Positions 17,680 to 27,036 are shown, counted from the stretch's first letter. The stretch: DNA of 64,000 nt from Cystobacter fuscus DSM 2262 (GCF_000335475.2 NZ_ANAH02000001.1:930001-994000); one strand, 5' to 3'. The notes: a model not told the origin generated them from the sequence alone. Program-made: numbers and translations.

Positions 17680-18174
17680 TCATTCCAACTCGGGATACCC
17701 ACCCGCTTCTTGCGTCTCCTCGCTCATCGCATCGAGTTGTGCGCGCCGTTCTTTCTTCCGCCGTGCCCGGAACTCCAGGACGTCCTTGCTGTAGAGCCGC
17801 CGGTGCGTGCCCGTGCGATGGAAGGGGATCTTCCCCTCATCGAGCAACTGAACCAGATACTGCCGTGACACGTTGAGCAGATTCGCGGCCTCTTGAGTGG
17901 TGAGCTCCTTGTGCACGGGCATGACCGTGACGGCTTCTTCAGAAGCCAAGGTGGCCAAGAGCTGCTTCAAGAGCATGAGGACATCCGTGGGAATCAGCGC
18001 GGACTCATGAGTGGGCCCGATCAAACTGAATCGAGGCCGCTCCCCTTCGTCGCGGAGCCCTCGGTCGACAAGTTGCGCGAGCCGCTGAACTTGAAGCAAA
18101 GCAGCCCCGGTTACGGCAACAGGTTCCAAAGCCCGCGGAGCATCCAGGACGTCAGAAGAGTGTTGTGCGGTCAT
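17680..18174 (-). CDS. antitoxin with excisionase/MerR-type helix-turn-helix
   Basis: DNA-binding antitoxin partner of the PIN toxin, 164 residues. The C-terminal part carries KELTTQEAANLLNVSRQYLVQLLDEGKIPFHRTGTHRRLYSKDV, the winged helix-turn-helix of excisionase-like proteins that commonly pairs with PIN toxins. The N-terminal half (about 1-85) probably folds or wraps for toxin contact. ATG 18174 is chosen because GGAGGGG stands just before it; an ATG at 18186 is also in frame. The 18-bp inverted repeat just upstream is the likely autoregulatory operator. The partner gene is frameshifted while this one is intact. Confidence 0.85.
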   Translation of the reverse strand: MTAQHSSDVLDAPRALEPVAVTGAALLQVQRLAQLVDRGLRDEGERPRFSLIGPTHESALIPTDVLMLLKQLLATLASEEAVTVMPVHKELTTQEAANLLNVSRQYLVQLLDEGKIPFHRTGTHRRLYSKDVLEFRARRKKERRAQLDAMSEETQEAGGYPELE

Positions 18175-18200
18175 GGGCCCCTCCATGGGCGGACGGCACG

Positions 18201-18218
18201 TGTAACTTGCTGGTTACA
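18201..18218. promoter_or_regulatory. inverted repeat TGTAAC-N6-GTTACA, probable antitoxin operator
   Basis: Perfect 6-bp arms around a 6-bp spacer, 27 bp before the antitoxin start on the minus strand. TTGTCA, a possible -35 box on the same strand, overlaps its upstream edge (18217-18222). The position fits self-repression by the toxin-antitoxin complex. The rest of the gap 18175-18519 holds AT-rich DNA to about 18330, the right direct repeat at 18403-18440 and nothing else recognised. Confidence 0.55.
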
Positions 18219-18402
18219 TTGACAAATATGGACGTATTCGACGTAAACGCAAGCCGTTTTCGACCTCCAGGTTCATCAGCCCCCTGCTCACGCCCAACCT
18301 TTTGAAATCAGGTGTCTTTCTCCTAATTCGCGACCTCGCTCGCCTGCTCGGGTGCAAGGCGTGAATGACGCAAGTGCAACTTGGGCTTCCTCCCCCGCTC
18401 CC

Positions 18403-18440
18403 TCCGCGAGGAGCTGACCCGGCCCCGTTCCACGCACTGA
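18403..18440 (+). repeat. direct repeat, right copy of the GTPase 3' end
   Basis: Partner of 17010-17047; 36 of 38 bases identical, with changes at 18413 and 18428. It still spells the GTPase C terminus and stop (REELTRPRSTH then TGA) but the DNA before it does not continue the GTPase reading frame, so it is an orphan tail and not part of a gene. Confidence 0.85.
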
Positions 18441-18519
18441 GGAGCCGGAGCACCGGACCCGGGAAGCAGGCGGGCCGAGGGGCCTCCACCTCCCGGGTCC
18501 ATGGGCCGAACCGCTCGAC

Positions 18520-21288
18520 TCAGGGAGCCCAGGGCGCCACGACGTTCCAGGTCGCGTCCGCGTTGAAGCCACCGGCCGAGTCCCAGCCCGTCCCATACCC
18601 CGACGCGATCCACGCCTCGGCGGCGTAGTGGCGCAGGTAGCGTCCAGGGAAGTTGAAGGACTCGAACGAGACACCGGTGCCCGACAGACCCGGCCGGGCA
18701 CAGAAGGTGGCGTCCTGCTTGAAGAGCGCCGTGCCGTCGGAGGCATCCCTGCGGATGCGGCTGTTGGAGTGGCGCAGGTAGCTGCCGGGGAAGTTGCGCG
18801 ACTCGAAGGAGTAGCAGCTCGACTCGGCCAGGCCGGGCACGAGCTTGAACGTCGCGTCCTGCTTGAGCGTGGCGTTGCTGTTGCCATCCACCACCTCGGT
18901 GTGGCCCAGGCTGTCGTAGTGGCGCAGGTAGCGGTTGGTGTAGTTCGGCGTCGTCACCTGGATGGACTGGAACGCCCCCATGGGCACGTTCGCCTCGCTC
19001 TGCCACCACGCCGACGCGATGCCCCACGACGCGTCCTGACGGAAGCCCGTGGTGTTCTCGAGCGCATCCACCCACACCTCGCCGCCGCGGTGACGCACGT
19101 AGGAGCCGGGCTTGTTCTTGGGCTCGAACGACACGCCCTGCGAGCCGTCGAGCGCCGCGCGGGCGCAGAAGGTGGCGTCCTGATCGAAGAGCGCCGTGCC
19201 ATCCCTCGGGTCCCGGCGGATGCGGCTGTTGAAGTGACGCAGGTAGCTGCCGGGGAAGTTGCGCGGCTCGAAGGAGTAGCAGGAGGCGTCCGCCAGGCCG
19301 GGGACGATCCTGTACGTCGCGTCCTGCTTGAGCGTGCCGGTGCTGGCGCTGTCCACCACCTCGGTGTAGCCCAGGCTGTCGGAGTGGCGCAGGTAGCGGT
19401 TGGTGTAGCCGGGCGTCATCACCTGCAGGGAGCGGTGCTGGCCCGAGCCCAGCAGGCCCTGGCTGTTGAGCTGGCGCGAGGCGGCGATCAGGTTCAGGTG
19501 GGCCGTGCGCACCTGGGCGGCGTCCACCTTGAGGATGGCGCGGTCATAGGTGAAGAAGCCGTTGATCTCCCCCTCCACGTCGGTGATCTCCGTGTAGACG
19601 GACGCGTTCAGGCCCGGCCGGTTCATCAGGGTCCGCAGCCCCTGGACGAGCCCCAGGTAGCGGCTGGTGAGCGTCGCGCTGTCCGGCACACCCTCGTAGT
19701 AGAAGAACGGGCCGTTGGGGTTCCACACGTGGCCCTCGTACTTCAGGCCCAGACCGCCGAACTCACCCAGCACCGCGGCGCGCGTGGCCGACGCGGGCGG
19801 GGAACCCGGGCCCACGTAGACGTGCCAGTCCGCCAGGTCCCCGTTGCCACCATCCACGGCGCCGCAGCAGTTGATGCCGCTCATGTTGTCCACCAGACGG
19901 CTCGAGTCCCAGCTCTTCGCCAGGGCGGCCAGCCGGTTCTGGTCGTACTGGCCCCAGCCCTCGTTCTGGATCACCCAGGTGATGACGGAGGGCGAGCTGC
20001 GGTGCTCGTCGATCATCTCGCGCATCTCCAGCTCGAACTGGGTGCGCGCGGCGGTGGTGGGCGTCTTGCCCGAATCCATGCAGGGCATGTCCTGCCACAC
20101 GAGGATGCCCAGCTTGTCCGCCCAGTAGAACCAGCGCTGGGGCTCGACCTTGATGTGCTTGCGGATGAGGTTGAAGCCCAGCTCCTTGTGCTTCTCGATG
20201 TCGAACTTGAGCGCCGCGTCCGTGGGCGCGGTGTAGATGCCGTCCGGCCAATAGCCCTGATCCAGCGTGCCCACCTGGAAGACGAACTGGCCATTGAGCA
20301 CCGGGCGCAGCACGCCGCCCACGAGCTTGAGGGCGACGGAACGCATGCCGAAGTAGCTCGTCACCTGGTCCACGGTGCTGGTGCCGCTCTTGAGCGTCAC
20401 GCGCAGATCGTAGAGGAAGGGGCTCTCGGGAGACCACAGCTTGGGAGCGGGCACGGAGAGGCGGAGCTCCGAGCCCACGGCGCCGGTGGCGCTGCCCACC
20501 TGCGTGGAGCCATCGAAGGCCACGGCCTCGACGGTCTGACCGGCGATGCCCGCGCCCTGCACCGTGAGACGGAGGGCGGAGCCGGCGACGTCCGGCGTCA
20601 TGTCCAGCCGGGTGATGCGCGCGGAGGACGTGGGCTCCAGCCACACCGTCTGCCAGATGCCCGAGGCGCCCGTGTACTCGATGCCCTGCGGATTGTTGGT
20701 CTGCTTGCCCACCGGCTGGCTGCCCGCGTCGGTGGGATCATAGACACCGACGATGAGCTCGTTGGTGCCGCCGTTGAGGAAGTTGGTGATGTCGAAGCTG
20801 AAGCCGTCGAAGCCACCCTGGTGGGTGCCGACGAGCTGCCGGTTGACGTAGACGGCGGCCTCCCAGTCCACGGCTCCGAAGTTGAGCTGGACGCGACGGC
20901 CGCTCCAGGCGGTGGGCACGGTGAAGGTGCGGCGGTACCACATCCGGTCCTGGTGCCGCTTGATGCCGGAGAGCCCGGACTCGATGGGAAAGGGAACGAG
21001 GACGCTCTCGGCGAGGTTCTGGCCGAAGGGAGGTGTCTGGCCGGCGGTGGCGTTGCCGAACTGCCACTCCCCATTGAGGTTGAGCCAGTCGGCGCGGACC
21101 ATCTGGGGCCGGGGGTATTCCGGCAGGGCGTTGGTGGGGGAGACCTGCGCGGTCCACTGCGTGGCCAGGGGAGGCGCCTTGGGCGCCCAGGCCGCCTGAG
21201 CGCCATGCAGCGGAAACAGGCCACACAACAGGGGTAGCAGCCGCAGGGCGGCGCTCCCCACACGCGAGAGTCCAGGGTATCGGGTCAT
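18520..21288 (-). CDS. secreted glycoside hydrolase family 2 with two C-terminal AbfB-type modules
   Basis: 922-residue secreted exo-glycosidase of the beta-galactosidase/glucuronidase family. Order: signal peptide ending near HGAQAAWA, GH2 sugar-binding domain (about 60-225), immunoglobulin-like domain (about 225-335), TIM barrel (about 335-620) with acid/base E443 in VIQNEGWG and nucleophile E509 in LGEFGG, then two tandem AbfB (CBM42-like) beta-trefoil modules of about 140 residues with repeated NRYLRH, GSYLRH and QDATF motifs. AbfB modules bind arabinofuranose side chains, so arabinose-bearing plant polymers are likely targets. ATG 21288 is chosen over the upstream GTG because GGAG lies 6 nt before it. 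Confidence 0.92.
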   Translation of the reverse strand: MTRYPGLSRVGSAALRLLPLLCGLFPLHGAQAAWAPKAPPLATQWTAQVSPTNALPEYPRPQMVRADWLNLNGEWQFGNATAGQTPPFGQNLAESVLVPFPIESGLSGIKRHQDRMWYRRTFTVPTAWSGRRVQLNFGAVDWEAAVYVNRQLVGTHQGGFDGFSFDITNFLNGGTNELIVGVYDPTDAGSQPVGKQTNNPQGIEYTGASGIWQTVWLEPTSSARITRLDMTPDVAGSALRLTVQGAGIAGQTVEAVAFDGSTQVGSATGAVGSELRLSVPAPKLWSPESPFLYDLRVTLKSGTSTVDQVTSYFGMRSVALKLVGGVLRPVLNGQFVFQVGTLDQGYWPDGIYTAPTDAALKFDIEKHKELGFNLIRKHIKVEPQRWFYWADKLGILVWQDMPCMDSGKTPTTAARTQFELEMREMIDEHRSSPSVITWVIQNEGWGQYDQNRLAALAKSWDSSRLVDNMSGINCCGAVDGGNGDLADWHVYVGPGSPPASATRAAVLGEFGGLGLKYEGHVWNPNGPFFYYEGVPDSATLTSRYLGLVQGLRTLMNRPGLNASVYTEITDVEGEINGFFTYDRAILKVDAAQVRTAHLNLIAASRQLNSQGLLGSGQHRSLQVMTPGYTNRYLRHSDSLGYTEVVDSASTGTLKQDATYRIVPGLADASCYSFEPRNFPGSYLRHFNSRIRRDPRDGTALFDQDATFCARAALDGSQGVSFEPKNKPGSYVRHRGGEVWVDALENTTGFRQDASWGIASAWWQSEANVPMGAFQSIQVTTPNYTNRYLRHYDSLGHTEVVDGNSNATLKQDATFKLVPGLAESSCYSFESRNFPGSYLRHSNSRIRRDASDGTALFKQDATFCARPGLSGTGVSFESFNFPGRYLRHYAAEAWIASGYGTGWDSAGGFNADATWNVVAPWAP

Positions 21289-21414
21289 GGTTTTCTCCAC
21301 GGAACCGGCATGAGGGGGCGTTCGGCACGGGTCCGCTTCACGCTCCGTCTACCTGAACTTTCCGCGAATTAACATGAAAACCACTATTCCTCATTACTGG
21401 ATGGAATAGACGGC

Positions 21415-21855
21415 CTAGAATTCGTAACGTGCGGTGGCCGTGGAGTCAGCGAAGCGCAGCTCGATGATCCCGTGCTCGCGGCGATACTGCTCCCGCCAGC
21501 TCTCCTTCATGGGCGTCAGGTCGACATGCAGTTCCTCGTGGAGGAGCGCCAGACACATGTCGTCATACGACTCGTGGAGGAGGATGAGCCGCGCCTGGAC
21601 GGGGTTGGATTCGGCGAAGCTTCCGTCCCACGAGAGCCCGAACGTGTGCTCCGCACAACCTCCTCCGTGGGAGAGGTCCAGCACCAGCTCGTCCCCCGAG
21701 ATGGAGACGCCCTCGATGGAGACGGAATCCCGCGCTCCCGTCGGAGTCTGCTCTATCGTCAGGGAGACGACCCGCTCAGGCCTCCTGTCGGGGGGCTGAA
21801 CGCCACACCCGCCCAGGCACATCAAAACGACCGCGAATACGATCAGACGCGACAT
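21415..21855 (-). CDS. small lipoprotein of unknown function
   Basis: 146 residues with a lipoprotein signal (VVLMCLGGC, lipobox LGGC near residue 17). The mature part is mainly beta by appearance (RVVSLTIEQTP, DELVLDLSHGGGC) and has a second cysteine. No family is recognised. AGGAGG four bases before ATG 21855 is a very strong ribosome site; the longer reading frame upstream is not supported. It stands alone between the GH2 and kinase genes on the minus strand. Confidence 0.8.
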   Translation of the reverse strand: MSRLIVFAVVLMCLGGCGVQPPDRRPERVVSLTIEQTPTGARDSVSIEGVSISGDELVLDLSHGGGCAEHTFGLSWDGSFAESNPVQARLILLHESYDDMCLALLHEELHVDLTPMKESWREQYRREHGIIELRFADSTATARYEF

Positions 21856-22011
21856 GCAACCTCCTGGTGATTCGAATCCAGGAGCGAGCATCAGCAAGTC
21901 TGGGACCACCACGTGGCCCCCGGCACGACACGCCCGTGCCCCACGAAAATCCGAGGAGCCCATCAAAAAAACGCCACGCGGAGGAAACCGTGTCCTTCCG
22001 CGGTCCCCGCG

Positions 22012-24258
22012 TCAGCCGGTCATCGCGATGGGGACATAGGGAAGCTCCAGGGTGAAGGTGGCACCCCGGCCGGGCCCATCGCTGTGCACGGTCAAGGAGC
22101 CATCCATCTCCTGTGCCGCGATGGCACTGGAGTGCAGACCGAAGCCGTGTCCCTCCTCCCGCGTGGTGAAACCGTACTGGAAGATGCGCGTGAGCATCTC
22201 CGGCGCTATCCCCATGCCATTGTCATGGATGGACATGTGCACCCGTCCGGCCACCTCCTCCAGCTTCACCGTCAGCAGCCGCTCGCTCGGTGCCACCTCG
22301 TCCATGGCGTACTTGGCATTGCTCACCAGGTTCACCAGGATCATCAGCGTCTTGTGCTTGTCGGTCATCACTGGCGGCAGGGGCGCGATGTCCCGCTGCA
22401 CCTTCACCTGATGGCGCACCAACCCCGCGAAGTTGATGCGCAATGCGTCCTCCAGCAACCCCGGCAGCGACACCTGCTCGTGCACGCGGGGAATCCGGGC
22501 GTAGTTCTGCTGCACCTTGACGATGTCGCCGATGTGCTCGGTATAGCGGCCCACGTCATCCAGCAATGACACCACCTCCTGGCGATCCTCGACCAGGCTC
22601 TGCCCCAGCTTGTCCAGGAAGGGCATGAGGTGGCGCCCCCGCCCGTCCTGGGTGAGGAAGGTGGACAGGTCCTCCTGGTGCTCCTGGATGAGGTGGGCCA
22701 CCCGTCCCACGTGCTCCAGCCTCATTCCACTCATCCGCTCCTTGGCCATCTGCGCGGAGGTGTAGACGCTGTTGAGCACGTTGCCCACGTTGTGCAGCAC
22801 GTTGGTGGCGATCTCCGCCATGCCCGCGCGCCGGGCTGTCTGCACCAGTTGCAGGTGGACGTCCTTGAGCTCGCGGGTGCGCTCCTCCACGCGCTGCTCC
22901 AGTCCCTCGTTGGCCTGGCGCAGGGCCACCTCGCGCCGCTGCACCTCGTCGGCCATGAGCCGGAAGGACTGGGCCAGTTGTCCCAGCTCGTCGCGGCGCG
23001 CGGTGTCCAGCGCCACCTCGAAGTCACCCGTCGCCACCTTGTCGGTGGCCTGGATGAAGGCATGCAGGGGCTGGGTGATTTGCTGGCGAAGCACCTGGTA
23101 CATGATGGCCAGCTCCAGCAGCAGCGACAGGATGCCCAGCAGCAGCACGTAGCGCGCCGCGAGCAGAGCGGGCTGGGACACCACCTGCTCGGGCAGCACC
23201 GTGGCGAGGTTCCACCCGGGGCCACGCAGTTGGGTGACGGCGACATACTCGCCGTACTCCGGCAGTTCCAGGAGGGTCTGGCCAGGCTGGCGACTCTTCA
23301 CCCGCTCGAAGATGGCGCGCAGGTGGGTCGCCTTCTCCGCGGAGCCGAGGAGTCTGGCGGCGGCTTCGGGCTGCCCGGTGTTGCTCGGGATGTTGTAGGC
23401 ACTGGTGGCGCCCTCCAGCTTCAGCTCGGGATGGGCGATGAGCTGCCCATCGTCTCGGAAGAGCAGGTTGTAGCCACCCGGCAGGTGATCATTGATGGTG
23501 CGAGTCATCAACTCGCCGAGCAGGACATCGTGGCCGACCGAGGCGATATGGCGGCCGTCCAGATCCACCGGCGTGGTGACCGAGGTCATCCAGAGATTGG
23601 AGACGACCTCCTTGAAGATGCCGGTCCAGGCGGTGCGCCGCTGGGGGTTGTTCTCGGGCAGAGCGAGGGAGAAATCCTCGTAGGAGGCCACCGAGAAATC
23701 GGGCGGGAGCTCCTGGATCCAGGTGGGGAGCGTCGGCCAGAAGCCCGCGATCGCGCCCTCCGGAAAGGTCACGTAGGTCGTCGAGAAGCGGACGTGGAAG
23801 ACGGGGGCATACCAGGAGAGCACGTCGTACACGGCCAGGAACCGGGTACGAAACCCGATGTCGAGGCTCACCCTGGGTGGAATGAAGGCCTGAACCATCC
23901 TCGTGCCATCGGTGGTTTCAGGCGGGCTGCGGACCGTGCCATCGGGCCGCCGCACGAAGAGCTTGTCGAAGCGCGCACTCACCTCTTCTTCGTGTTGCTG
24001 GAGTTCCCGGACCCGCTCCTTCAGGGCCTTCTTGAAGAGGGCATGGTTGTCCTCCGCCAGCAGGAAGATGGCCTGCTCGTGCTCGCCGCGCTCCACGACA
24101 TGCTGCTGCATCCGCTCGAGGACCTCGGTGCGCAGGGTGTGCAGCATGTGGAGATAGCTGAAGAGCGTGGAGAGGGCGATGATGACGCCGATGCGCGCCC
24201 CCATCTTGAGGAGCGTCGAGCGGGCCAGGGGAGCGCGGAGATTGGACGATGGCTGCAT
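22012..24258 (-). CDS. membrane sensor histidine kinase, downstream copy of a tandem pair
   Basis: 748-residue two-component sensor. Order: helix near residues 15-35, a large periplasmic sensor of dCache type (about 36-360), a second helix (LLAARYVLLLGILSLLLELA), HAMP domain, coiled coil (EVALRQANEGLEQRVEERTRELK), histidine-phosphotransfer region with H489 in VLHNVGNVLNS, and a HATPase domain with N box (LVSNAKYAMD), G1 (DNGMGI), F box (QYGFTT) and G2 (GHGFGLH). No response regulator is next to it. The ATG at 24258 is where similarity with the other copy begins; no ribosome site is evident. Differences from the upstream copy are scattered and the last residues differ. Confidence 0.92.
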   Translation of the reverse strand: MQPSSNLRAPLARSTLLKMGARIGVIIALSTLFSYLHMLHTLRTEVLERMQQHVVERGEHEQAIFLLAEDNHALFKKALKERVRELQQHEEEVSARFDKLFVRRPDGTVRSPPETTDGTRMVQAFIPPRVSLDIGFRTRFLAVYDVLSWYAPVFHVRFSTTYVTFPEGAIAGFWPTLPTWIQELPPDFSVASYEDFSLALPENNPQRRTAWTGIFKEVVSNLWMTSVTTPVDLDGRHIASVGHDVLLGELMTRTINDHLPGGYNLLFRDDGQLIAHPELKLEGATSAYNIPSNTGQPEAAARLLGSAEKATHLRAIFERVKSRQPGQTLLELPEYGEYVAVTQLRGPGWNLATVLPEQVVSQPALLAARYVLLLGILSLLLELAIMYQVLRQQITQPLHAFIQATDKVATGDFEVALDTARRDELGQLAQSFRLMADEVQRREVALRQANEGLEQRVEERTRELKDVHLQLVQTARRAGMAEIATNVLHNVGNVLNSVYTSAQMAKERMSGMRLEHVGRVAHLIQEHQEDLSTFLTQDGRGRHLMPFLDKLGQSLVEDRQEVVSLLDDVGRYTEHIGDIVKVQQNYARIPRVHEQVSLPGLLEDALRINFAGLVRHQVKVQRDIAPLPPVMTDKHKTLMILVNLVSNAKYAMDEVAPSERLLTVKLEEVAGRVHMSIHDNGMGIAPEMLTRIFQYGFTTREEGHGFGLHSSAIAAQEMDGSLTVHSDGPGRGATFTLELPYVPIAMTG

Positions 24259-24392
24259 GGTGACTGGCTGACCTGGCTTCACACGTTGTGGTCAGCAGGT
24301 CAGACATTACCTACACGGGCGAGGCGGTTTGGTGTGCCCGCAAAGACATCAAGCAGGTCAAAGGAATTCCCCCGAGGATCCAATCGGATACT

Positions 24393-26654
24393 TCACGACA
24401 CGCCTCGGGAGTCCTGCGCGACGGGGACATAGGGAAGCTCCAGGGTGAAGGTGGCACCCCGGCCGGGCCCATCGCTGTGCACGGTCAAGGAACCGCCCAG
24501 TTCCTCCCGGGCCGCGATGGCACTGGAGTGCAGACCGAAGCCGTGTCCCTCCTCCCGCGTGGTGAAACCGTACTGGAAGATGCGCGTGAGCATCTCCGGC
24601 GCTATCCCCATGCCATTGTCATGGATGGAGATGCGCACCCGTCCGGCCACCTCCTCCAGCTTCACCGTCAGCAGCCGCTCGCTCGGTGCCACCGCATCCA
24701 TGGCGTACTTGGCATTGCTCACCAGGTTCACCAGGATCATCAGCGTCTTGTGCTTGTCGGTCATCACTGGCGGCAGGGGCGCGATGTCCCGCTGCACCTT
24801 CACCTGGTGACGATTCAGCCCCGCGAAGTTGATGCGCAATGCGTCCTCCAGCAGATCCGGCAGCGACACCTGCTCCTGCACGCGGGGAGTCCGGGCGTAG
24901 TTCTGCTGCACCTTGACGATGTCGCCGATGTGCTCGGTATAGCGGCCCACGTCATCCAGCAATGACACCACCTCCTGGCGATCCTCGACCAGGCTCTGCC
25001 CCAGCTTGTCCAGGAAGGGCATGAGATTGCGCCCCCGCCCGTCCTGGGTGAGGAAGGTGGACAGGTCCTCCTGGTGCTCCTGGATGAGGTGGGCCACCCG
25101 CCCCACGTGCTCCAGCCGCATTCCGCTCACCCGCTCCTTGGCCATCTGCGCGGAGGTGTAGACGCTGTTGAGCACGTTGCCCACGTTGTGCAGCACGTTG
25201 GTGGCGATCTCCGCCATGCCCGCGCGCCGGGCCGTCTGCACCAGTTGCAGGTGGACGTCCTTGAGCTCGCGGGTACGCTCCTCCACGCGCTGCTCCAGTC
25301 CCTCATTGGCCTGGCGCAAGGCCACCTCGCGCCGTTGCACCTCGTCGGCCATGAGCCGGAAGGACTGGGCCAGTTGTCCCAGCTCGTCGCGGCGCGCGGT
25401 GTCCAGCGCCACCTCGAAGTCACCCGTCGCCACCTTGTCGGTGGCCTGGATGAAGGCATGCAGGGGCTGGGTGATTTGCTGGCGAAGCACCTGGTACATG
25501 ATGACCAGCTCCAGCAGCAGCGACAGGATGCCCAGCAGCAGCACGTAGCGCGCCGCGAGCAGGGCGGGCTGGGACACCACCTGCTCGGGCATCACCGTGG
25601 CGAGGTTCCAACCAGGGCCACGCAGTTGGGTGACGGCGACATACTCGCCGTACTCCGGCAGTTCCAGGAGGGTCTGGCCAGGCTGGCGACTCTTCACCCG
25701 CTCGAAGATGGCCCGCAGGTGGGCCGCCTTCTCCGCGGAGCCGAGGAGTCTGGCGGCGGCTTCGGGCTGCCCGGTGTTGCTCAGGATGTTGTAGGCGCTG
25801 GTGGTGCCCTCCAGCTTCAGCTCGGGATGGGCGATGAGCTGCCCATCGTCTCGGAAGAGCAGGTTGTAGGCACCCGGCAGGTGATCATTGATGGTACGAG
25901 TCATCAATTCGTTCAGGAAGACATCGTGGCCGACCGAGGCGATATGGCGGCCGTCCAGGTCCACCGGCGTGGTGACCGAGGTCATCCAGAGATTGGAGAC
26001 GACTTCCTTGAAGATGCCCGTCCAGACGGTGCGCCGCTGGGGGTTGTTCTCGGGCAGAGCGAGGGGGAAATCCTCGTAGGAGGCCACCGAGAAATCGGGC
26101 GGGAGCTCCTGGATCCAGGTGGGGAGCGTCGGCCAGAAGCCCGCGATCGCGCCCTCCGGAAAGGTCACGTAGGTCGTCGAGAAGCGGACGTGGAAGACGG
26201 GGGCATACCAGGAGAGCACGTCGTACACGGCCAGGAACCGGGTACGAAACCCGATGTCGAGGCTCACCCTGGGTGGAATGAAGGCCTGAACCATCCTCGT
26301 GCCATCGGTGGTTTCAGGCGGGCTGCGGACCGTGCCATCGGGCCGCCGCACGAAGAGCTTGTCGAAGCGCGCACTCACCTCTTCTTCGTGTTGCTGGAGT
26401 TCCTGGACCCGCTCCTTCAGGGTCTTCTTGAAGAGGGCGTGGTTGTCCTCCGCCAGCAGGAAGATGGCCTGCTCGCGCTCGCCGCGCTCCACGACATGCT
26501 GCTGCATCCGCTCGAGCGCCTCGGTACGCAGGGTGTGCAGCATGTGGAGATAGCTGAAGAGCGTGGAGAGGGCGATGATGACCCCGACGCGCGCCCCCAT
26601 CTTGAGGAGCGTCGAGCGGGCCAGGGGAGCACGAAGGCTGGACGAAGGCTGCAT
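24393..26654 (-). CDS. membrane sensor histidine kinase, upstream copy of a tandem pair
   Basis: 753-residue paralogue of the kinase 134 bp downstream, with the same order: N-terminal helix, dCache-like sensor, second helix, HAMP, coiled coil, H489 in VLHNVGNVLNS, HATPase motifs intact. The protein ends PYVPVAQDSRGVS where the other ends PYVPIAMTG. Sensor-domain changes are few (for example FLNELMTR versus LLGELMTR), so both probably detect the same or similar signals. The reading frame is open to 26834 but the sequence before ATG 26654 is arginine-rich noise and is not shared with the other copy. Divergent from the polysaccharide operon. Confidence 0.92.
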   Translation of the reverse strand: MQPSSSLRAPLARSTLLKMGARVGVIIALSTLFSYLHMLHTLRTEALERMQQHVVERGEREQAIFLLAEDNHALFKKTLKERVQELQQHEEEVSARFDKLFVRRPDGTVRSPPETTDGTRMVQAFIPPRVSLDIGFRTRFLAVYDVLSWYAPVFHVRFSTTYVTFPEGAIAGFWPTLPTWIQELPPDFSVASYEDFPLALPENNPQRRTVWTGIFKEVVSNLWMTSVTTPVDLDGRHIASVGHDVFLNELMTRTINDHLPGAYNLLFRDDGQLIAHPELKLEGTTSAYNILSNTGQPEAAARLLGSAEKAAHLRAIFERVKSRQPGQTLLELPEYGEYVAVTQLRGPGWNLATVMPEQVVSQPALLAARYVLLLGILSLLLELVIMYQVLRQQITQPLHAFIQATDKVATGDFEVALDTARRDELGQLAQSFRLMADEVQRREVALRQANEGLEQRVEERTRELKDVHLQLVQTARRAGMAEIATNVLHNVGNVLNSVYTSAQMAKERVSGMRLEHVGRVAHLIQEHQEDLSTFLTQDGRGRNLMPFLDKLGQSLVEDRQEVVSLLDDVGRYTEHIGDIVKVQQNYARTPRVQEQVSLPDLLEDALRINFAGLNRHQVKVQRDIAPLPPVMTDKHKTLMILVNLVSNAKYAMDAVAPSERLLTVKLEEVAGRVRISIHDNGMGIAPEMLTRIFQYGFTTREEGHGFGLHSSAIAAREELGGSLTVHSDGPGRGATFTLELPYVPVAQDSRGVS

Positions 26655-26907
26655 GGTTGCAAGGTAACTGGCCGACCACTGAGTGGACGGTGACCGGCCG
26701 GTGTTGACACGAGTCGGCGGACGAAAATTCCTCCACGAAGCTTGCAAGGGATTGCTCGCCTGGCTCCGTGAACGCCGAGCCCCATGGCCGCGTCGCCTCG
26801 GGGGTTCCCGACGGGCCCGGGCCGGGAGGGTCAATCACCCTGGAGGGCAGGTGCTCCGTTGTCTGGATTCGGCGTCCTATTGCCTTCCGGACAGCACGGG
26901 CGCGCAT

Positions 26908-26923
26908 GGGTTTACATAAACCC
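26908..26923. promoter_or_regulatory. inverted repeat GGGTTTA-CA-TAAACCC before the polysaccharide operon
   Basis: Perfect 7-bp arms with a 2-nt spacer in the 382-bp gap (26655-27036) between the divergent kinase and opx genes, 113 bp before the opx start. It is a good operator candidate for either gene. The remaining leader to 27036 contains no recognised element; a promoter could not be assigned. Confidence 0.5.
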
Positions 26924-27036
26924 CCTTGAATAGGAACAATCGAGCGGTCTCGAGGCAAACACTCACTCCCCTCGAAGGACGTGTTCAATCGGCTCGTAGA
27001 GGTCGGGGGGCCTCGCAGAGCCCTCGGAGCTGGTCG

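Larger units (their letters stand above)
22012..26654. repeat. tandem duplication of a 2.25-kb kinase gene
   Basis: The segments 22022-24258 and 24421-26654 are near-identical through almost the whole coding region, with scattered base changes and a few short substitutions (for example the QEMDG versus REELGG stretch close to the C terminus). Homology begins at the shared ATG and stops just before the stop codons, so the spacer 24259-24392 is unique. This looks like a recent gene duplication, or an older one kept uniform by gene conversion. Confidence 0.9.

Noticed and set aside
18628-21237. 869-codon open frame opposite the GH2 gene
   Set aside because: It is a high-GC shadow: Arg/Gly/His-rich composition, no domain, and the GH2 frame on the other strand has clear catalytic motifs.
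22630-26693. Two long plus-strand open frames opposite the histidine kinases
   Set aside because: They mirror the kinase genes, are almost identical because the kinases are, and show only His/Gln/Arg-rich composition without a recognisable fold.
26655-26834. Longer N terminus of the upstream kinase copy
   Set aside because: The extra 60 residues are absent from the other copy and arginine-rich; similarity begins exactly at ATG 26654.
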